A stretch of DNA of 64,000 bases from Planctomycetaceae bacterium (GTDB lineage Bacteria > Planctomycetota > Planctomycetia > Pirellulales > Pirellulaceae), in assembly GCA_020638995.1 (NCBI GenBank), contig JACKHM010000001.1, forward strand, positions 1,364,001 through 1,428,000. Reading direction: 5' to 3'. Positions 33,675 to 42,757 of this stretch are shown here, piece after piece. The translations under genes and the position numbers were made by a program. The notes below the pieces were generated by a model, which saw nothing but the letters and a program-made list of their open reading frames with translations, had not been told where the DNA came from and did no database searches. Position 1 is the stretch's first letter, and each line of letters opens with the position of its first letter.

Positions 33675-35999
33675 TCATTCTTGTGGCTGATCGGGCTGGG
33701 TGTCAACCGATGACTCCGACAAAGGCACACTTTCGTCTTCCGTCTCGTGCGGATCCCAGAACCTCGCGAATTCGACCGGCAATTCAGGGGCGTCTCCTTG
33801 CGGCACCGAAGTTATCCGTCCATCCACCTGAATTTGAGCCTTCCAGTGAAACCATGTTCCAATTTTCCATAATTCAATTTCAGCTCCATAGCGTCCCCAG
33901 CCCAAGATTCCGGGCTTCCAGCCATTCGCAGACGGTCGCGCCGTATTATCGCCGGGGTAAACTCGTAAGTTGTTTCGCATCGTGCGCTGTTGCTCCACGC
34001 TGAGTAGCTTATCCATCTCGGTCCATAAGGCTGACTCCAACTCGGCGAGTTCTTGTTCGGAGTATTCTGCGACCGTGATCACTTGATGGCCAAGATCGTT
34101 GATGGATCGAGTTGTCTTGGTGCGTTCCAAGGCAAGGTAGCGCTCATGCACATCTTGGAGTACTTTGTTAACGGGCGGTACTTGGTTGGGATAAAGCCCG
34201 ATGACCGTTTTACCGTACTCACTAAGCTTCACTTCGTTGCCGGCAAACTCCAAATGCCCCTTCTCGCGTTGCTGAGCCAATTCACGCGAGTAGCGTGCCT
34301 CTGCCTCAACGGCTGATCTGGCTATTTCGTCGGCTGCCCGCGCCTGAACCATTCGCTCGTAAGCGGCGTTTCTTGCTAGGAAGAGCATGATGGTCAAGAG
34401 AAGTCCACCGCCGACCATAACGAAGAACAAGCATCCGAACACAGCCCACGCCTTGCCATGCGAGCTTGGACGTACCGCTTGTTTCGTCGGGACAACAGCC
34501 GACCCATCAGAGTGCCGTTTCGCAACAGCGATTGCTAGATTCATCCCGATGATCACGAGAATCATTGCCACCGTGGTGAGAACGCCAAACCAACTTATAA
34601 AGCCATCCACCCAAGGCTCGAAGAAATTGACAGCCCTTGGGTCGCGATGTATGCCGCTCAAGCCATGCACCGCGAACGCAACTCCACCATAGGCATAGTA
34701 ACCAACCGCGATTCCTCCCATGGCAATCGCGCCAAATGCACCGCCGCCGCAAGAAAATCCCAAGCTCGATGCCGCGCCACCGATGGCCATCAACAGGCCG
34801 ACCGCAGCTCCGCCGAAAGAGAATACGCCTAAAGATGCTCCCCCCACAGCGAACACCCCCGTTGCCGCTCCTCCAATCGCAATGCCACCGACCGCCACGT
34901 CGCCAATGGCGATGATCCCTTTGGCAACTCGCTTGCGGCCCGTTTGGGGATCAGTCCCGGTTGCGATATGCACGAGTGGCCAACCGAACAATTCCCCTTT
35001 GGATCGATAATCGAAACCGTACATCGCGCGCAGATGTCGAGCCGACCTGCTGACGTCGCCGATGGCTTCGACATCTGTCTTGATCTCGCTCGCATGTTGA
35101 TAGCGCCGCAGCGGATCTTTCTCCAAAGTGCGAAGCACAACCTCGTCGACGCGCAGGTCGAGTTGCACTTTTCGCGACGGGGCGTCAAACCGACCGAGCG
35201 GCAATTCTCCGGTGAGCATTTCGTAAAAGACAACGCCCAGAGAATAGATGTCAGCGCGGTGATCAACTTCGTGCGCCCCCTCGATCTGCTCCGGTGCCAT
35301 GTAACGCGGCGTGCCCATGACCTGATGTGTTGCTGTCAGCGTGAAATCGTCGGCAGCCTGACCGAGCAGTCTCGCCAAACCAAAGTCTGCTATTTTCACG
35401 CGACCTTTCTTGTCGAGCAGGATGTTCTCCGGTTTGATATCGCGATGGACGACTCCTTCATCGTGTGCGTACTGCAATGCTTCACAGATCTGGGGAACAA
35501 TCGCCAAGGCCTCAGGGGGTGTCAACTCCTTGGTCTCGATTGCCTCGCGAAGATTCACGCCATCGACGTATTCCATCAGCAGGTAGTACAGTCCTCCGGA
35601 GTTGCCTGAATCGTGAATGGCGACGATGTTTGGATGGCTCAGGCGGGCGAGCGCTCGTGCCTCTCGTGAAAACCGTTCGGCAAATGTGGGATCTTGGCCT
35701 ACTTCCGGCGGCAGGATTTTTAACGCGACCGTCCGATCAAGACCACGTTGCCGGGCCTTGTACACGGCTCCCATTCCGCCGTGCCCGATAAGGTCCAGAA
35801 TTTCCAGCTGCGGGAAGTGTTGTGCGAGTTGATGCGGCTTCGGCGGGGTAAATCCGCCTCGGCGTTGAGGTGGATCATGTTGCGACGTCGTCTGCATTCC
35901 AACTCCGAGCAGGCATTGAGGACAAACACCGGAAGGGGCGTCGGTGGGAAGTGAGCGGCCACATTGAGGACATCGAGCGGTTGGATTCATTAGGCTCAT
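33675..35999 (-). CDS. Zinc-ribbon Ser/Thr protein kinase with Gly/Ala repeat domain and membrane segments
   Basis: Membrane-associated Hanks-type kinase of 774 residues. An N-terminal zinc ribbon (CPQCGRSLPTDAPSGVCPQC) precedes the kinase fold (about 68-330): IGHGGMGAVYKA, VALKIL, HRDIKPENILLD, ADFGLARL, GTPRYMAPEQ. After it, residues about 362-455 are a run of short GG units (IIAIGDVAVGGIAIGGAATG and similar) predicted to form a compact hydrophobic repeat fold. Two membrane helices follow (about 478-500 and 525-550), then a coiled coil and a C-terminal region that may be extracytoplasmic. The ECF sigma gene 93 bp upstream is the likely partner, as for the planctomycete STK-linked ECF groups. 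Confidence 0.92.
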   Translation of the reverse strand: MSLMNPTARCPQCGRSLPTDAPSGVCPQCLLGVGMQTTSQHDPPQRRGGFTPPKPHQLAQHFPQLEILDLIGHGGMGAVYKARQRGLDRTVALKILPPEVGQDPTFAERFSREARALARLSHPNIVAIHDSGNSGGLYYLLMEYVDGVNLREAIETKELTPPEALAIVPQICEALQYAHDEGVVHRDIKPENILLDKKGRVKIADFGLARLLGQAADDFTLTATHQVMGTPRYMAPEQIEGAHEVDHRADIYSLGVVFYEMLTGELPLGRFDAPSRKVQLDLRVDEVVLRTLEKDPLRRYQHASEIKTDVEAIGDVSRSARHLRAMYGFDYRSKGELFGWPLVHIATGTDPQTGRKRVAKGIIAIGDVAVGGIAIGGAATGVFAVGGASLGVFSFGGAAVGLLMAIGGAASSLGFSCGGGAFGAIAMGGIAVGYYAYGGVAFAVHGLSGIHRDPRAVNFFEPWVDGFISWFGVLTTVAMILVIIGMNLAIAVAKRHSDGSAVVPTKQAVRPSSHGKAWAVFGCLFFVMVGGGLLLTIMLFLARNAAYERMVQARAADEIARSAVEAEARYSRELAQQREKGHLEFAGNEVKLSEYGKTVIGLYPNQVPPVNKVLQDVHERYLALERTKTTRSINDLGHQVITVAEYSEQELAELESALWTEMDKLLSVEQQRTMRNNLRVYPGDNTARPSANGWKPGILGWGRYGAEIELWKIGTWFHWKAQIQVDGRITSVPQGDAPELPVEFARFWDPHETEDESVPLSESSVDTQPDQPQE

Positions 36000-36092
36000 T
36001 CCATCGAGGTGGAGAACGAAGCAGCACCGACAAATCGCGTGACACCAACTAGTAACCTATTTTGTCCAGAAGGTTACAGGTTTTTTCGATTT

Positions 36093-36818
36093 TTAGAGCT
36101 CTACTGCCGTAAAAAGTTGCTGCAATTCGGCGTCGATCGCCGTTGAATCATCGACCGTATGAGAAATCTCTTGTCGTAGGATCTGCCCGCAGCGTTTTCG
36201 CATCCGATGAGCAGCCACTTTCACGGCTGTCTCACTCATTCCCAAGTTATCGCCTATCTCGCGATAAGGCGTGGCCGCCCCCTGCCCAAGGTGTCCCTTT
36301 AAGGCCTCGAACAGGTCTCCTTTCTCCGCTTTAACATACTCGTCACGCAGTTGCTCCAAGGTCCTTTCCAACAGGGTCAACGCCCACCGTCGCTCGAAGA
36401 TTCGCTCGGCCGTCAACTCGTGGAAAGGTTCGTGGCGATATCGTGCTTCGCCTGCTTCGACATCAATCGACAATGTGACACAGCCTCCACCTCGCTTCTG
36501 TGCATTGTCACGTCGCCACTGATTGGCAATAAAGTTGTTCAGCGCGGTCAAAAGGAAAAACCGGAAGCGGCCGCGCTCCTGATCAGCCAGTTGTAAACGA
36601 TCCCTCTCCAACAACTCAGCCAAGAAAGCCTGAGTCAAGTCTTGGGCCTCGGCTGCTTGATGGCCTTTGCGGCGGATGTAGACGTACAGGGGATACCAGT
36701 ACGTCTCACACAGCGAGGCAAGCGCAGCGCGTGACTCGACTGAAGACGGTTTACCAATCGCCGCGATCAGGCTCCAGCGCGTCGTAGCGAAATCGTGATG
36801 TTCATCGTACGAAGACAT
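36093..36818 (-). CDS. ECF RNA polymerase sigma factor linked to a Ser/Thr kinase
   Basis: Alternative sigma factor of 241 residues. Region 2 spans about residues 25-100 (LCETYWYPLYVYIRRKGH; AQDLTQAFLAELLER; RFRFFLLTALNNFIANQWRR). Region 4 carries the helix-turn-helix ATPYREIGDNLGMSETAVKVAAHRMRKR. The ATTRWSLI start and the distinct linker are typical of planctomycete ECF factors encoded next to Ser/Thr kinases, without a classical anti-sigma gene. The ATG at 36818 (GAGGA about 10 bases upstream) is chosen over the open frame to 36887 because the family starts near FATTRWSL. Phosphorylation control by the neighbouring kinase is inferred from context. Confidence 0.92.
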   Translation of the reverse strand: MSSYDEHHDFATTRWSLIAAIGKPSSVESRAALASLCETYWYPLYVYIRRKGHQAAEAQDLTQAFLAELLERDRLQLADQERGRFRFFLLTALNNFIANQWRRDNAQKRGGGCVTLSIDVEAGEARYRHEPFHELTAERIFERRWALTLLERTLEQLRDEYVKAEKGDLFEALKGHLGQGAATPYREIGDNLGMSETAVKVAAHRMRKRCGQILRQEISHTVDDSTAIDAELQQLFTAVEL

Positions 36819-36945
36819 GACCCGCGCATCCTCTGAGACCGACTCAGAATATACCGGATACGCATCTCGCCTTGCAGCAAGCCCCATAAGTGTCGTTAGC
36901 TGCGTGGCTGAATTCTCGCGAATCCAGCAACGATCGACGCTTCAA

Positions 36946-38481
36946 TCAGTCCATGAACTCGACTAATTCGGCGCTATGACGAGGCATTTGAAGCATTCGT
37001 AGGGCGCGGGCTTCTAGCTGTCGGACGCGTTCGCGAGTGACCTGGAAGACACGTGCGACCTCTTCGAGCGTGTAGTTATAGCCGTCACCGAGACCGTAAC
37101 GCATATTGAGGATCTCACGATCACGCCAGCTAAGGTTTTGCATTACTTTGCGAAGCCGCGTACTGAGCATCTTCAATCCAGTGTTATCGGCTGCATCGAT
37201 TTCACTCATGTTCGGCAACAAATCGCCAAATTCTGTGTCCTCGCCGCGGCCGAGACGCACGTGCAAACTCGTCGGGAAACTACTCATTTGCAGCAAGTGT
37301 TGTGTCTCTTCGACGGGTAAGTCTGTCGCCTTGGCCAATTCCTCAACTGTGGGTTCACGACCCAAGTCGTGCGTCAGCGAGGCTTGCATCTTTCGCACTT
37401 TGGTGACTTCGGTCGTCATGTGGACCGGGACACGAATCGTGCGGCTATGATCGGCAACGGCTCGCGTGATTGCCTGGCGTATCCACCATGTAGCATAGGT
37501 ACAGAACTTGAATCCCCGTCGGTACTCGAACTTTTCAACGGCTCGCATTAAACCTGCATTACCCTCTTGGATAAGATCGCTGAAAGTCAGCCCACGCTTG
37601 CGATACTTCTTGGCAATCGAAACTACGAGGCGGAGGTTCGCTGCGGAGAGCTGCTGTTTGGCATCCTGGTGCTCTTCCAGAATTTTCCGCATTTGACAAA
37701 CGCGGTCATTGAGGCCTGCCGGAGTTTGCTGTACCGAGCGAACAAGTCGTTGGTATTCGGCAGCCAAGGGACGCCATTCGTCTGAAGGTGCGTCCTCCTT
37801 CTCACAGCGAGCGATCTCAGCCTTCAGATACTGCAATCGCTCATTGATCTTAACTACCTCATCGTACAGATCGGTCAGGAATTGGAGGCGTAGCCCCAAT
37901 TCTTCGACCAACGTGATAGCTCGCCGACGACGGCGAACAACACGCCCGTAAGCAGCCTGACGCATACCTTTCCCGAGCGAGCGGGATGTGACGACACTGA
38001 ACTCGGCCTGGTTCAACTCCAACAGGGCGTCGAGGGTTTTCAGATTATGGGGCAGGCGACCGAGAATATGGTCTTTTTCCAATCGATCGCTGACCGAAAC
38101 TTGTACCGTCCGGTCAAACGCCAAATCCCCCGAATGCACTCGCCGCAGCAAACCAACGGTCGCTCGCAAAACGTAGTCGCAATCCAGCAACATGCGGCGG
38201 AAGCGTGCGCGAGTTGTTTCGACTTGCCGCGCCAGCGCGATCTCCTGGGGTCGGGTCAGCAAGGGCACTCGCCCGATTTCGGACAGATAAAGTCGGATCG
38301 GATCGTCAACCCACGAAGCTTCTTCATCGGGGTCACGACGTTCGCGGCGTTTGCGTGTCTCTTCTCCGTCATCCGCCGAACGGAAGGCATCTGGTTCAAA
38401 AGCCTCATCGAATTCGGAAGCCGCCGACCGGAAGGATGTCGAATTGGAAATGGAAATCGGATTGTAAGCTGCAGTACTCAT
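36946..38481 (-). CDS. Sigma-70 family (RpoD/SigA-like) sigma factor
   Basis: Sigma factor of 511 residues with the full RpoD order. Region 1.2 is DDPIRLYLSEIGRVPLLTRPQE (about 59-80). A long arginine-rich non-conserved segment extends to about residue 270. Region 2 includes NLRLVVSIAKKYRKRGLTFS, DLIQEGNAGLMRAVEKFEYR and TYATWWIRQAITRA; region 3 begins HMTTEVTKVRKMQ. Region 4 is WRDREILNMRYGLGDGYNYT then EEVARVFQVTRERVRQLEA. Region 1.1 is replaced by a short acidic tail. TLEEVARVF and RQLEARALR differ from the primary-factor consensus TLEEIG/RQIEAKAL, so it may be a second RpoD-like factor rather than the housekeeping one; this cannot be settled from the window. Confidence 0.9.
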   Translation of the reverse strand: MSTAAYNPISISNSTSFRSAASEFDEAFEPDAFRSADDGEETRKRRERRDPDEEASWVDDPIRLYLSEIGRVPLLTRPQEIALARQVETTRARFRRMLLDCDYVLRATVGLLRRVHSGDLAFDRTVQVSVSDRLEKDHILGRLPHNLKTLDALLELNQAEFSVVTSRSLGKGMRQAAYGRVVRRRRRAITLVEELGLRLQFLTDLYDEVVKINERLQYLKAEIARCEKEDAPSDEWRPLAAEYQRLVRSVQQTPAGLNDRVCQMRKILEEHQDAKQQLSAANLRLVVSIAKKYRKRGLTFSDLIQEGNAGLMRAVEKFEYRRGFKFCTYATWWIRQAITRAVADHSRTIRVPVHMTTEVTKVRKMQASLTHDLGREPTVEELAKATDLPVEETQHLLQMSSFPTSLHVRLGRGEDTEFGDLLPNMSEIDAADNTGLKMLSTRLRKVMQNLSWRDREILNMRYGLGDGYNYTLEEVARVFQVTRERVRQLEARALRMLQMPRHSAELVEFMD

Positions 38482-38521
38482 AATTCTCGTCGTTCAAACA
38501 AAATGCTTCTAGAATTGGTTC

Positions 38522-39016
38522 TTATTGTGAAAGGCACTCGCGAATCTTCCCGAGTAGCCTCTTGGTATCGTAAGGTTTCGACATGACGTCATAAGCGCCC
38601 AGCCGCTTGGCACAGGCTTTCTCGTCGTGATTGGCAGACGCCGAGACGACGATGACGGCTAGTTCGTGATCTTGGTCCGCAAGCAGCTCGAGCAAAGCGA
38701 GTCCATCCATTCCGGGCATTCTCAGGTCGAGTATCACACAACCCTTCCGCTCGGGATGAAAGTCCGCCCAAAAAGTATCCGCTGATTCGTAGGTCTCGAC
38801 TTGGAGCGTCTCTGCGAGCAACAAAAGCTCGAGCGACTCTCGCATTTCAGGATCATCATCGACAACAAAAACCGTCGGGATGCTAAATGGGTCGGAGATC
38901 TTATTGGCAGGTGAACTATTTAAGGTCTCGTGCTTCGGTCGCCGCACACGTCGCAGTGGAGCGGTTCGGAGCGACATCGCGACTTGGCTGGTAACCGCGG
39001 GCTTTGTCGTTGGCAT
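38522..39016 (-). CDS. Receiver-only response regulator
   Basis: A CheY-like receiver domain (about the last 120 residues) without an output domain. VFVVDDDPEMRES gives the acidic pair, GCVILDLRMPGMDG the phospho-acceptor Asp, VVSAS the Ser/Thr switch and MSKPYD the conserved Lys. The N-terminus is a basic, low-complexity tail of 45-75 residues whose start is uncertain: ATGs at 39016 and 38977 are both possible and neither has a good ribosome-binding site; the frame is open to 39109. It lies 40 bp upstream of the sigma factor gene and may relay phosphate between the nearby sensor kinase and another target. Confidence 0.85.
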   Translation of the reverse strand: MPTTKPAVTSQVAMSLRTAPLRRVRRPKHETLNSSPANKISDPFSIPTVFVVDDDPEMRESLELLLLAETLQVETYESADTFWADFHPERKGCVILDLRMPGMDGLALLELLADQDHELAVIVVSASANHDEKACAKRLGAYDVMSKPYDTKRLLGKIRECLSQ

Positions 39017-39188
39017 TTTTAGCGAGTCATACTTACTGGGCAACGGTCGAACTGAACGTATCGTCTTAATTTGCCCCAGATCTCGCACAATCTCAATTTG
39101 GCAAACCACGGGAGACCCTAGCCGTTGGCTAGGTCCTTCCCACCAAAGACACGAAAACTTTGCCTATGTTCACAGTAGAAGGCCGCAT

Positions 39189-39827
39189 TTAGTCACGAGG
39201 GTGCAGAATCTTCGTCAACTCGACGATCGAGTCCACACGCATCTTGTCCAACATATTTCGGCGGTGGAAGTCGACTGTCTTCGTGCTAAGTTTCAACCGG
39301 TTCCCGATCCGTTGCGACGTACCTCCGTCCAGTAACAAATCCATGATCTCGCGTTCGCGAGGAGTGAGCGACGCGAGTAGAGTCAGTGTTCCCTCTTCTT
39401 GCCGTTCTTCCGCGCGTCGTAGTTCGTCTTGTCGCAGAGCTTGCTTCACGCGTTCCAACAGTTGCTGGGGACTGTAGGGTTTTTGGATGAAGTCGACCGC
39501 TCCGGCGCGCATCGCCTCGACGGCCATCGGCACCTCGGCATGGGCAGTGACCAAAATGACTGGCAGTTTTACGTCATTTTCGGACATCCATTTTTGCAAC
39601 TCCATCCCGCTCATGCCGGGCATACGGATATCGCTAACCAAGCATCCACCTTGCTCGCGATCGTAGTTCTCTACAAAGTCCTCAGCAGAAACAAATACCT
39701 GAGCTTTGAGTTTTACCGACTCAAGCAGCAACGATACGGACTCACGAAACTCGGGATCGTCGTCAACAACGAAGACGGTCGATTGGGCTGCGGCAATTGG
39801 CATGGAACGGGAAAGCTGAGTGGGCAT
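39189..39827 (-). CDS. FixJ-type response regulator (receiver + LuxR helix-turn-helix)
   Basis: DNA-binding response regulator of 212 residues. Receiver: VFVVDDDPEFRES, phospho-acceptor in GGCLVSDIRMPGMSG, VTAHAEVPMAVEAMRAGAVD and IQKPYSPQQL. A helical linker leads to a LuxR-type output domain LTPREREIMDLLLDGGTSQR and KLSTKTVDFHRRNMLDKM. The Asp-Asp-Asp and AEVPMAVEAM signatures are of the FixJ subgroup. Its ATG directly follows the stop codon of the sensor kinase gene (TAG-ATG, no gap), so they should be translationally coupled and act as a cognate pair. Confidence 0.95.
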   Translation of the reverse strand: MPTQLSRSMPIAAAQSTVFVVDDDPEFRESVSLLLESVKLKAQVFVSAEDFVENYDREQGGCLVSDIRMPGMSGMELQKWMSENDVKLPVILVTAHAEVPMAVEAMRAGAVDFIQKPYSPQQLLERVKQALRQDELRRAEERQEEGTLTLLASLTPREREIMDLLLDGGTSQRIGNRLKLSTKTVDFHRRNMLDKMRVDSIVELTKILHPRD

Positions 39828-41426
39828 CTAGGTGGGAGCAGTGGAGGATTGAGTTTGGGGCCCTTCTATCTTGACATCATCCGCCCTAATTGGCAAATCG
39901 ACGATTATCGTTGTGCCCTGACCGGGTTCGCTGGAGATTTCAATTCGGCCACCGTGACTCTGGATGATTCCGTGGGCGATGCTTAGCCCAAGGCCGGTTC
40001 CACCTTGCTTTTGCCGCGTCGAATAGAAAGGATCGAATGCTCTCTGCCGCTGCTCGTGGTCCATTCCCGGACCATTATCCTCCACGAAAATGCCGATTCC
40101 ATCCTTTGTCAGTGCGGTACGAACAATCACCTGAATGGGCCCATCTGCTGAACGACTCGCGTTGTCCAGTAAATTGGTAAGCACTTGCTCAATCTCGATT
40201 TTGTTGATCCACACTGGTGGCAGATCATCAGTAAGTTGCAAGTCCAGAGTCGCGTTCTCGCGTTCGGCATGGGGCAGTGCCGCCACCCTGGCATCTCGAA
40301 CAACTGTATTGATGTCGACAAGCGACCGCTCGGTTGGCTCTTGGCGAGCGAATTTCAGTACATTCTCGACGATCAATCGGCAGCGATGAGCAGAACGAAC
40401 CACATTGTCGAGACATCGCTCGAGGAGATGCTTGGCCTCTGGATCATCCTTGAATCGCATCGCCGCTTCAGCAGCATTCAGTGCGGCGGCAATGGGGTTA
40501 TTAATTTCGTGAGCGATCCCTGCCGCCATTGTTCCAATCGAGGCGAGTCGTTCAGCTCGGCGTAGTGCGCCCTCTGTGAGTTTCTGTTCCGTAATGTCCT
40601 GACCGACAGATTGCAGCTCGATCAGATGGCCGGCTTCGTCGAAGATCCCCCGCTCCGTCCAGCGTTGCCACCGCGTCTCGCCATCCGGTCCGGGACCTTG
40701 ATGTTCCCCGCGAGCGACAGGATTATCGACGGTGATTGAAGCGACTCGGTTTCGCAGCGCCTCGCGCTCCTCGTCGCTGGACATCCAAGGGAAAAATGAT
40801 TTGCCCAACAACTCTTCCGATGTCTTGTTGAAGTAACGACAGTACGCGTCGTTTACAAACGTATGCGTGCCGTCTGGAAGCCACCGCACGATCAACTCGG
40901 TCTGTCCTTCGACGACGTTGCGATAGCGCTCTTCGCTGGCTCGCAGTTGCGCTGTCCGTCTCGCAACACGTTCTTCCAACTTCGTATTCAGCTCTCGGAT
41001 TTCGACCTCGGCCCGTTTCCGCTCGACGCCGTAGCGAATCGAACGGACGAGCATCGCGTCGCTCATGGCTTCACCTTTAACGAGATAATCCTCGGCGCCA
41101 CGGCGCAACGCTGCGAGTGCAACCCCTTCGTCGGCGACTCCGGTCAAAACAATGATGGGAATGTCGGTGGCGTCACCAGAAAGCCGCTCCAATCCCTCGA
41201 GACGATTGCAGTCTGGCATCATCAAATCGAGTAGCACGACGTGAAACTCGCGCTGAGACAACAATTCCACCGCGTCGTGCAAGCGTTCCGCATGTTGAAC
41301 ATGAAAACGGGGCGACGCGACTGCTTCGAGTAGCCGGATGACAAGTCGTGCATCCAGTGGATTGTCTTCGACCAAGAGTACGTGGAATACATCTGCTGCG
41401 TTCAAGCTGCCCTCCCAAACGCTCAC
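39828..41426 (-). CDS. Receiver-PAS sensor histidine kinase
   Basis: Cytoplasmic sensor kinase of about 530 residues. An N-terminal receiver (VLLVEDNPLDARLV, VVLLDLMMPDCN) is joined by a coiled coil (AEVEIRELNTKLEERVARRT) to a PAS domain (YRNVVEGQTELIVRWLPDGT) with a PAC tail. HisKA has the phospho-His in GTMAAGIAHEINNPIAAALN; the ATPase has LTNLLDNASRSA, VEDNGPGMD, FYSTRQKQGGTGLGLSI and GGRIEISSEPGQGT. The GTG at 41426 overlaps the nadA stop by 4 bases (GTGA). A TTG at 41405 behind GGGAGGG is an equally plausible start. The open frame to 41666 inside nadA is rejected. The ligand is unknown. Confidence 0.92.
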   Translation of the reverse strand: MSVWEGSLNAADVFHVLLVEDNPLDARLVIRLLEAVASPRFHVQHAERLHDAVELLSQREFHVVLLDLMMPDCNRLEGLERLSGDATDIPIIVLTGVADEGVALAALRRGAEDYLVKGEAMSDAMLVRSIRYGVERKRAEVEIRELNTKLEERVARRTAQLRASEERYRNVVEGQTELIVRWLPDGTHTFVNDAYCRYFNKTSEELLGKSFFPWMSSDEEREALRNRVASITVDNPVARGEHQGPGPDGETRWQRWTERGIFDEAGHLIELQSVGQDITEQKLTEGALRRAERLASIGTMAAGIAHEINNPIAAALNAAEAAMRFKDDPEAKHLLERCLDNVVRSAHRCRLIVENVLKFARQEPTERSLVDINTVVRDARVAALPHAERENATLDLQLTDDLPPVWINKIEIEQVLTNLLDNASRSADGPIQVIVRTALTKDGIGIFVEDNGPGMDHEQRQRAFDPFYSTRQKQGGTGLGLSIAHGIIQSHGGRIEISSEPGQGTTIIVDLPIRADDVKIEGPQTQSSTAPT

Positions 41427-42562
41427 TTCACTTCCAGCATTCGCGCAAGCGCAATCAGCGACCACTTGGATATCTCGTCGTCGACGTCGATGACGTTCAC
41501 AGGAGTTCCTGCCGCGAGATTCTCTAAGCTCCAACAGAGATGAGCCAAGTCGATACGATACATGGTAGCGCACATACAGATGACGGGAGACAGGAACTGA
41601 ATCTCCTGATCCGGGTGCTCGGCCTTTAAGCGGTTCACCAGATGCAACTCGGTGCCGATCGCCCATTTCGTGCCGACCGGAGCTGCTTCGACTTGTTTGA
41701 TGATGTAGCCCGTCGATCCCGATAGGTCGGCAATATCATTAACTTCCTGTGGGCACTCCGGGTGGACAAGGATCTTGATCTCCGGCGTCTTCGCTCTCAA
41801 TTGATGGACGTGCTCGGGACGAAACATTTGATGGACGCTGCAATGACCTTGCCAGAGTATGACCTTGCTCGCTTGCAGGTCCTCTTCGGTGTTGCCGCCA
41901 AATTCTTCCTCATGCGGATTCCAAACCGGCATCTGATCATTCGTGATACCCATCTTAAGCGCTGTATTACGGCCCAAGTGCTGGTCAGGAAAGAACAGCA
42001 CGCGACGCGTTCGCTTGAACGCCCACTGTAACACGGCAGCGGCGTTGCTCGATGTGCATACGATCCCACCATGCCTACCGCAAAACGCCTTCAAGCTCGC
42101 AGCCGAATTGATGTAGGTCACCGGAGTAACCTCATCCGTATCGATCACTTCGCCAAGATCTTCCCAGGCCGCCTCTACTTGTTCGATCGCTGCCATATCC
42201 GCCATCGAACAACCGGCTGCCATATCTGGCAGCACGACCGTCACGCGTTCGCCGCCCCGTTCGGCCAGCTTCTCGGGCCGATTCGCCAAAATGTCCGCCG
42301 TTTCCGCCATGAAATGCACACCGCAAAACACGATGTAGCGGCAATCGCTGCTCGATGCGGCCATCTGACTCAGCTGATAGCTATCGCCCCGCAGATCGCT
42401 CAAAGCAATCACTTCGTCTTGCTGATAGTGATGCCCAAGGATCAGCAATCTGGAGCCAAATGACTCTCGAACGGCGTTGATGCGCCGCGCCAGCTCTTCA
42501 TTTTCCAGCGACTTGTAAGGCGCCAGCTCGCAAGCTGGGACCGGATCGAGTGCAGTGGACAT
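41423..42562 (-). CDS. nadA: Quinolinate synthase A
   Basis: Makes quinolinate from iminoaspartate and dihydroxyacetone phosphate in de novo NAD synthesis, using a [4Fe-4S] cluster. The 379-residue protein has ILGHHYQQDEVIALSDLRGDS, FCGVHFMAETADIL, MAAGCSMADM, VTYINSAASLKA, GIVCTSSNAAAVL, FFPDQHLGRNTA, HPECPQEVNDIADLSGSTGY and FLSPVICMCATMYRI, which supply the conserved cluster cysteines. It is the long NadA type. nadB and nadC are not in the window. The following sensor kinase overlaps its end, so NAD synthesis and the two-component pair may be co-transcribed. Confidence 0.95.
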   Translation of the reverse strand: MSTALDPVPACELAPYKSLENEELARRINAVRESFGSRLLILGHHYQQDEVIALSDLRGDSYQLSQMAASSSDCRYIVFCGVHFMAETADILANRPEKLAERGGERVTVVLPDMAAGCSMADMAAIEQVEAAWEDLGEVIDTDEVTPVTYINSAASLKAFCGRHGGIVCTSSNAAAVLQWAFKRTRRVLFFPDQHLGRNTALKMGITNDQMPVWNPHEEEFGGNTEEDLQASKVILWQGHCSVHQMFRPEHVHQLRAKTPEIKILVHPECPQEVNDIADLSGSTGYIIKQVEAAPVGTKWAIGTELHLVNRLKAEHPDQEIQFLSPVICMCATMYRIDLAHLCWSLENLAAGTPVNVIDVDDEISKWSLIALARMLEVK

Positions 42563-42757
42563 CGGACTCTGCCGCTAAGGATTGAATGGCTTAGTTACCG
42601 CGACTTGCCCACATTATAGACGGCTTGCCCAGCAGTCGACAGCCTCTTAATCCACATGCATTTTGCAGGGGTTAGGCAAAGTTTGCGGGCAACTCGACCG
42701 ATACTAGAAGGTGACACGGAGATTTCGAAAGGATTGCAGCTAGCGGAACGGTTCATC

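Noticed and set aside
39828..41666. Longer start for the sensor kinase inside nadA
   Set aside because: The extra residues are Arg-rich and overlap nadA coding sequence by about 240 bases; a GTGA overlap start and an RBS-preceded TTG exist near the receiver domain.
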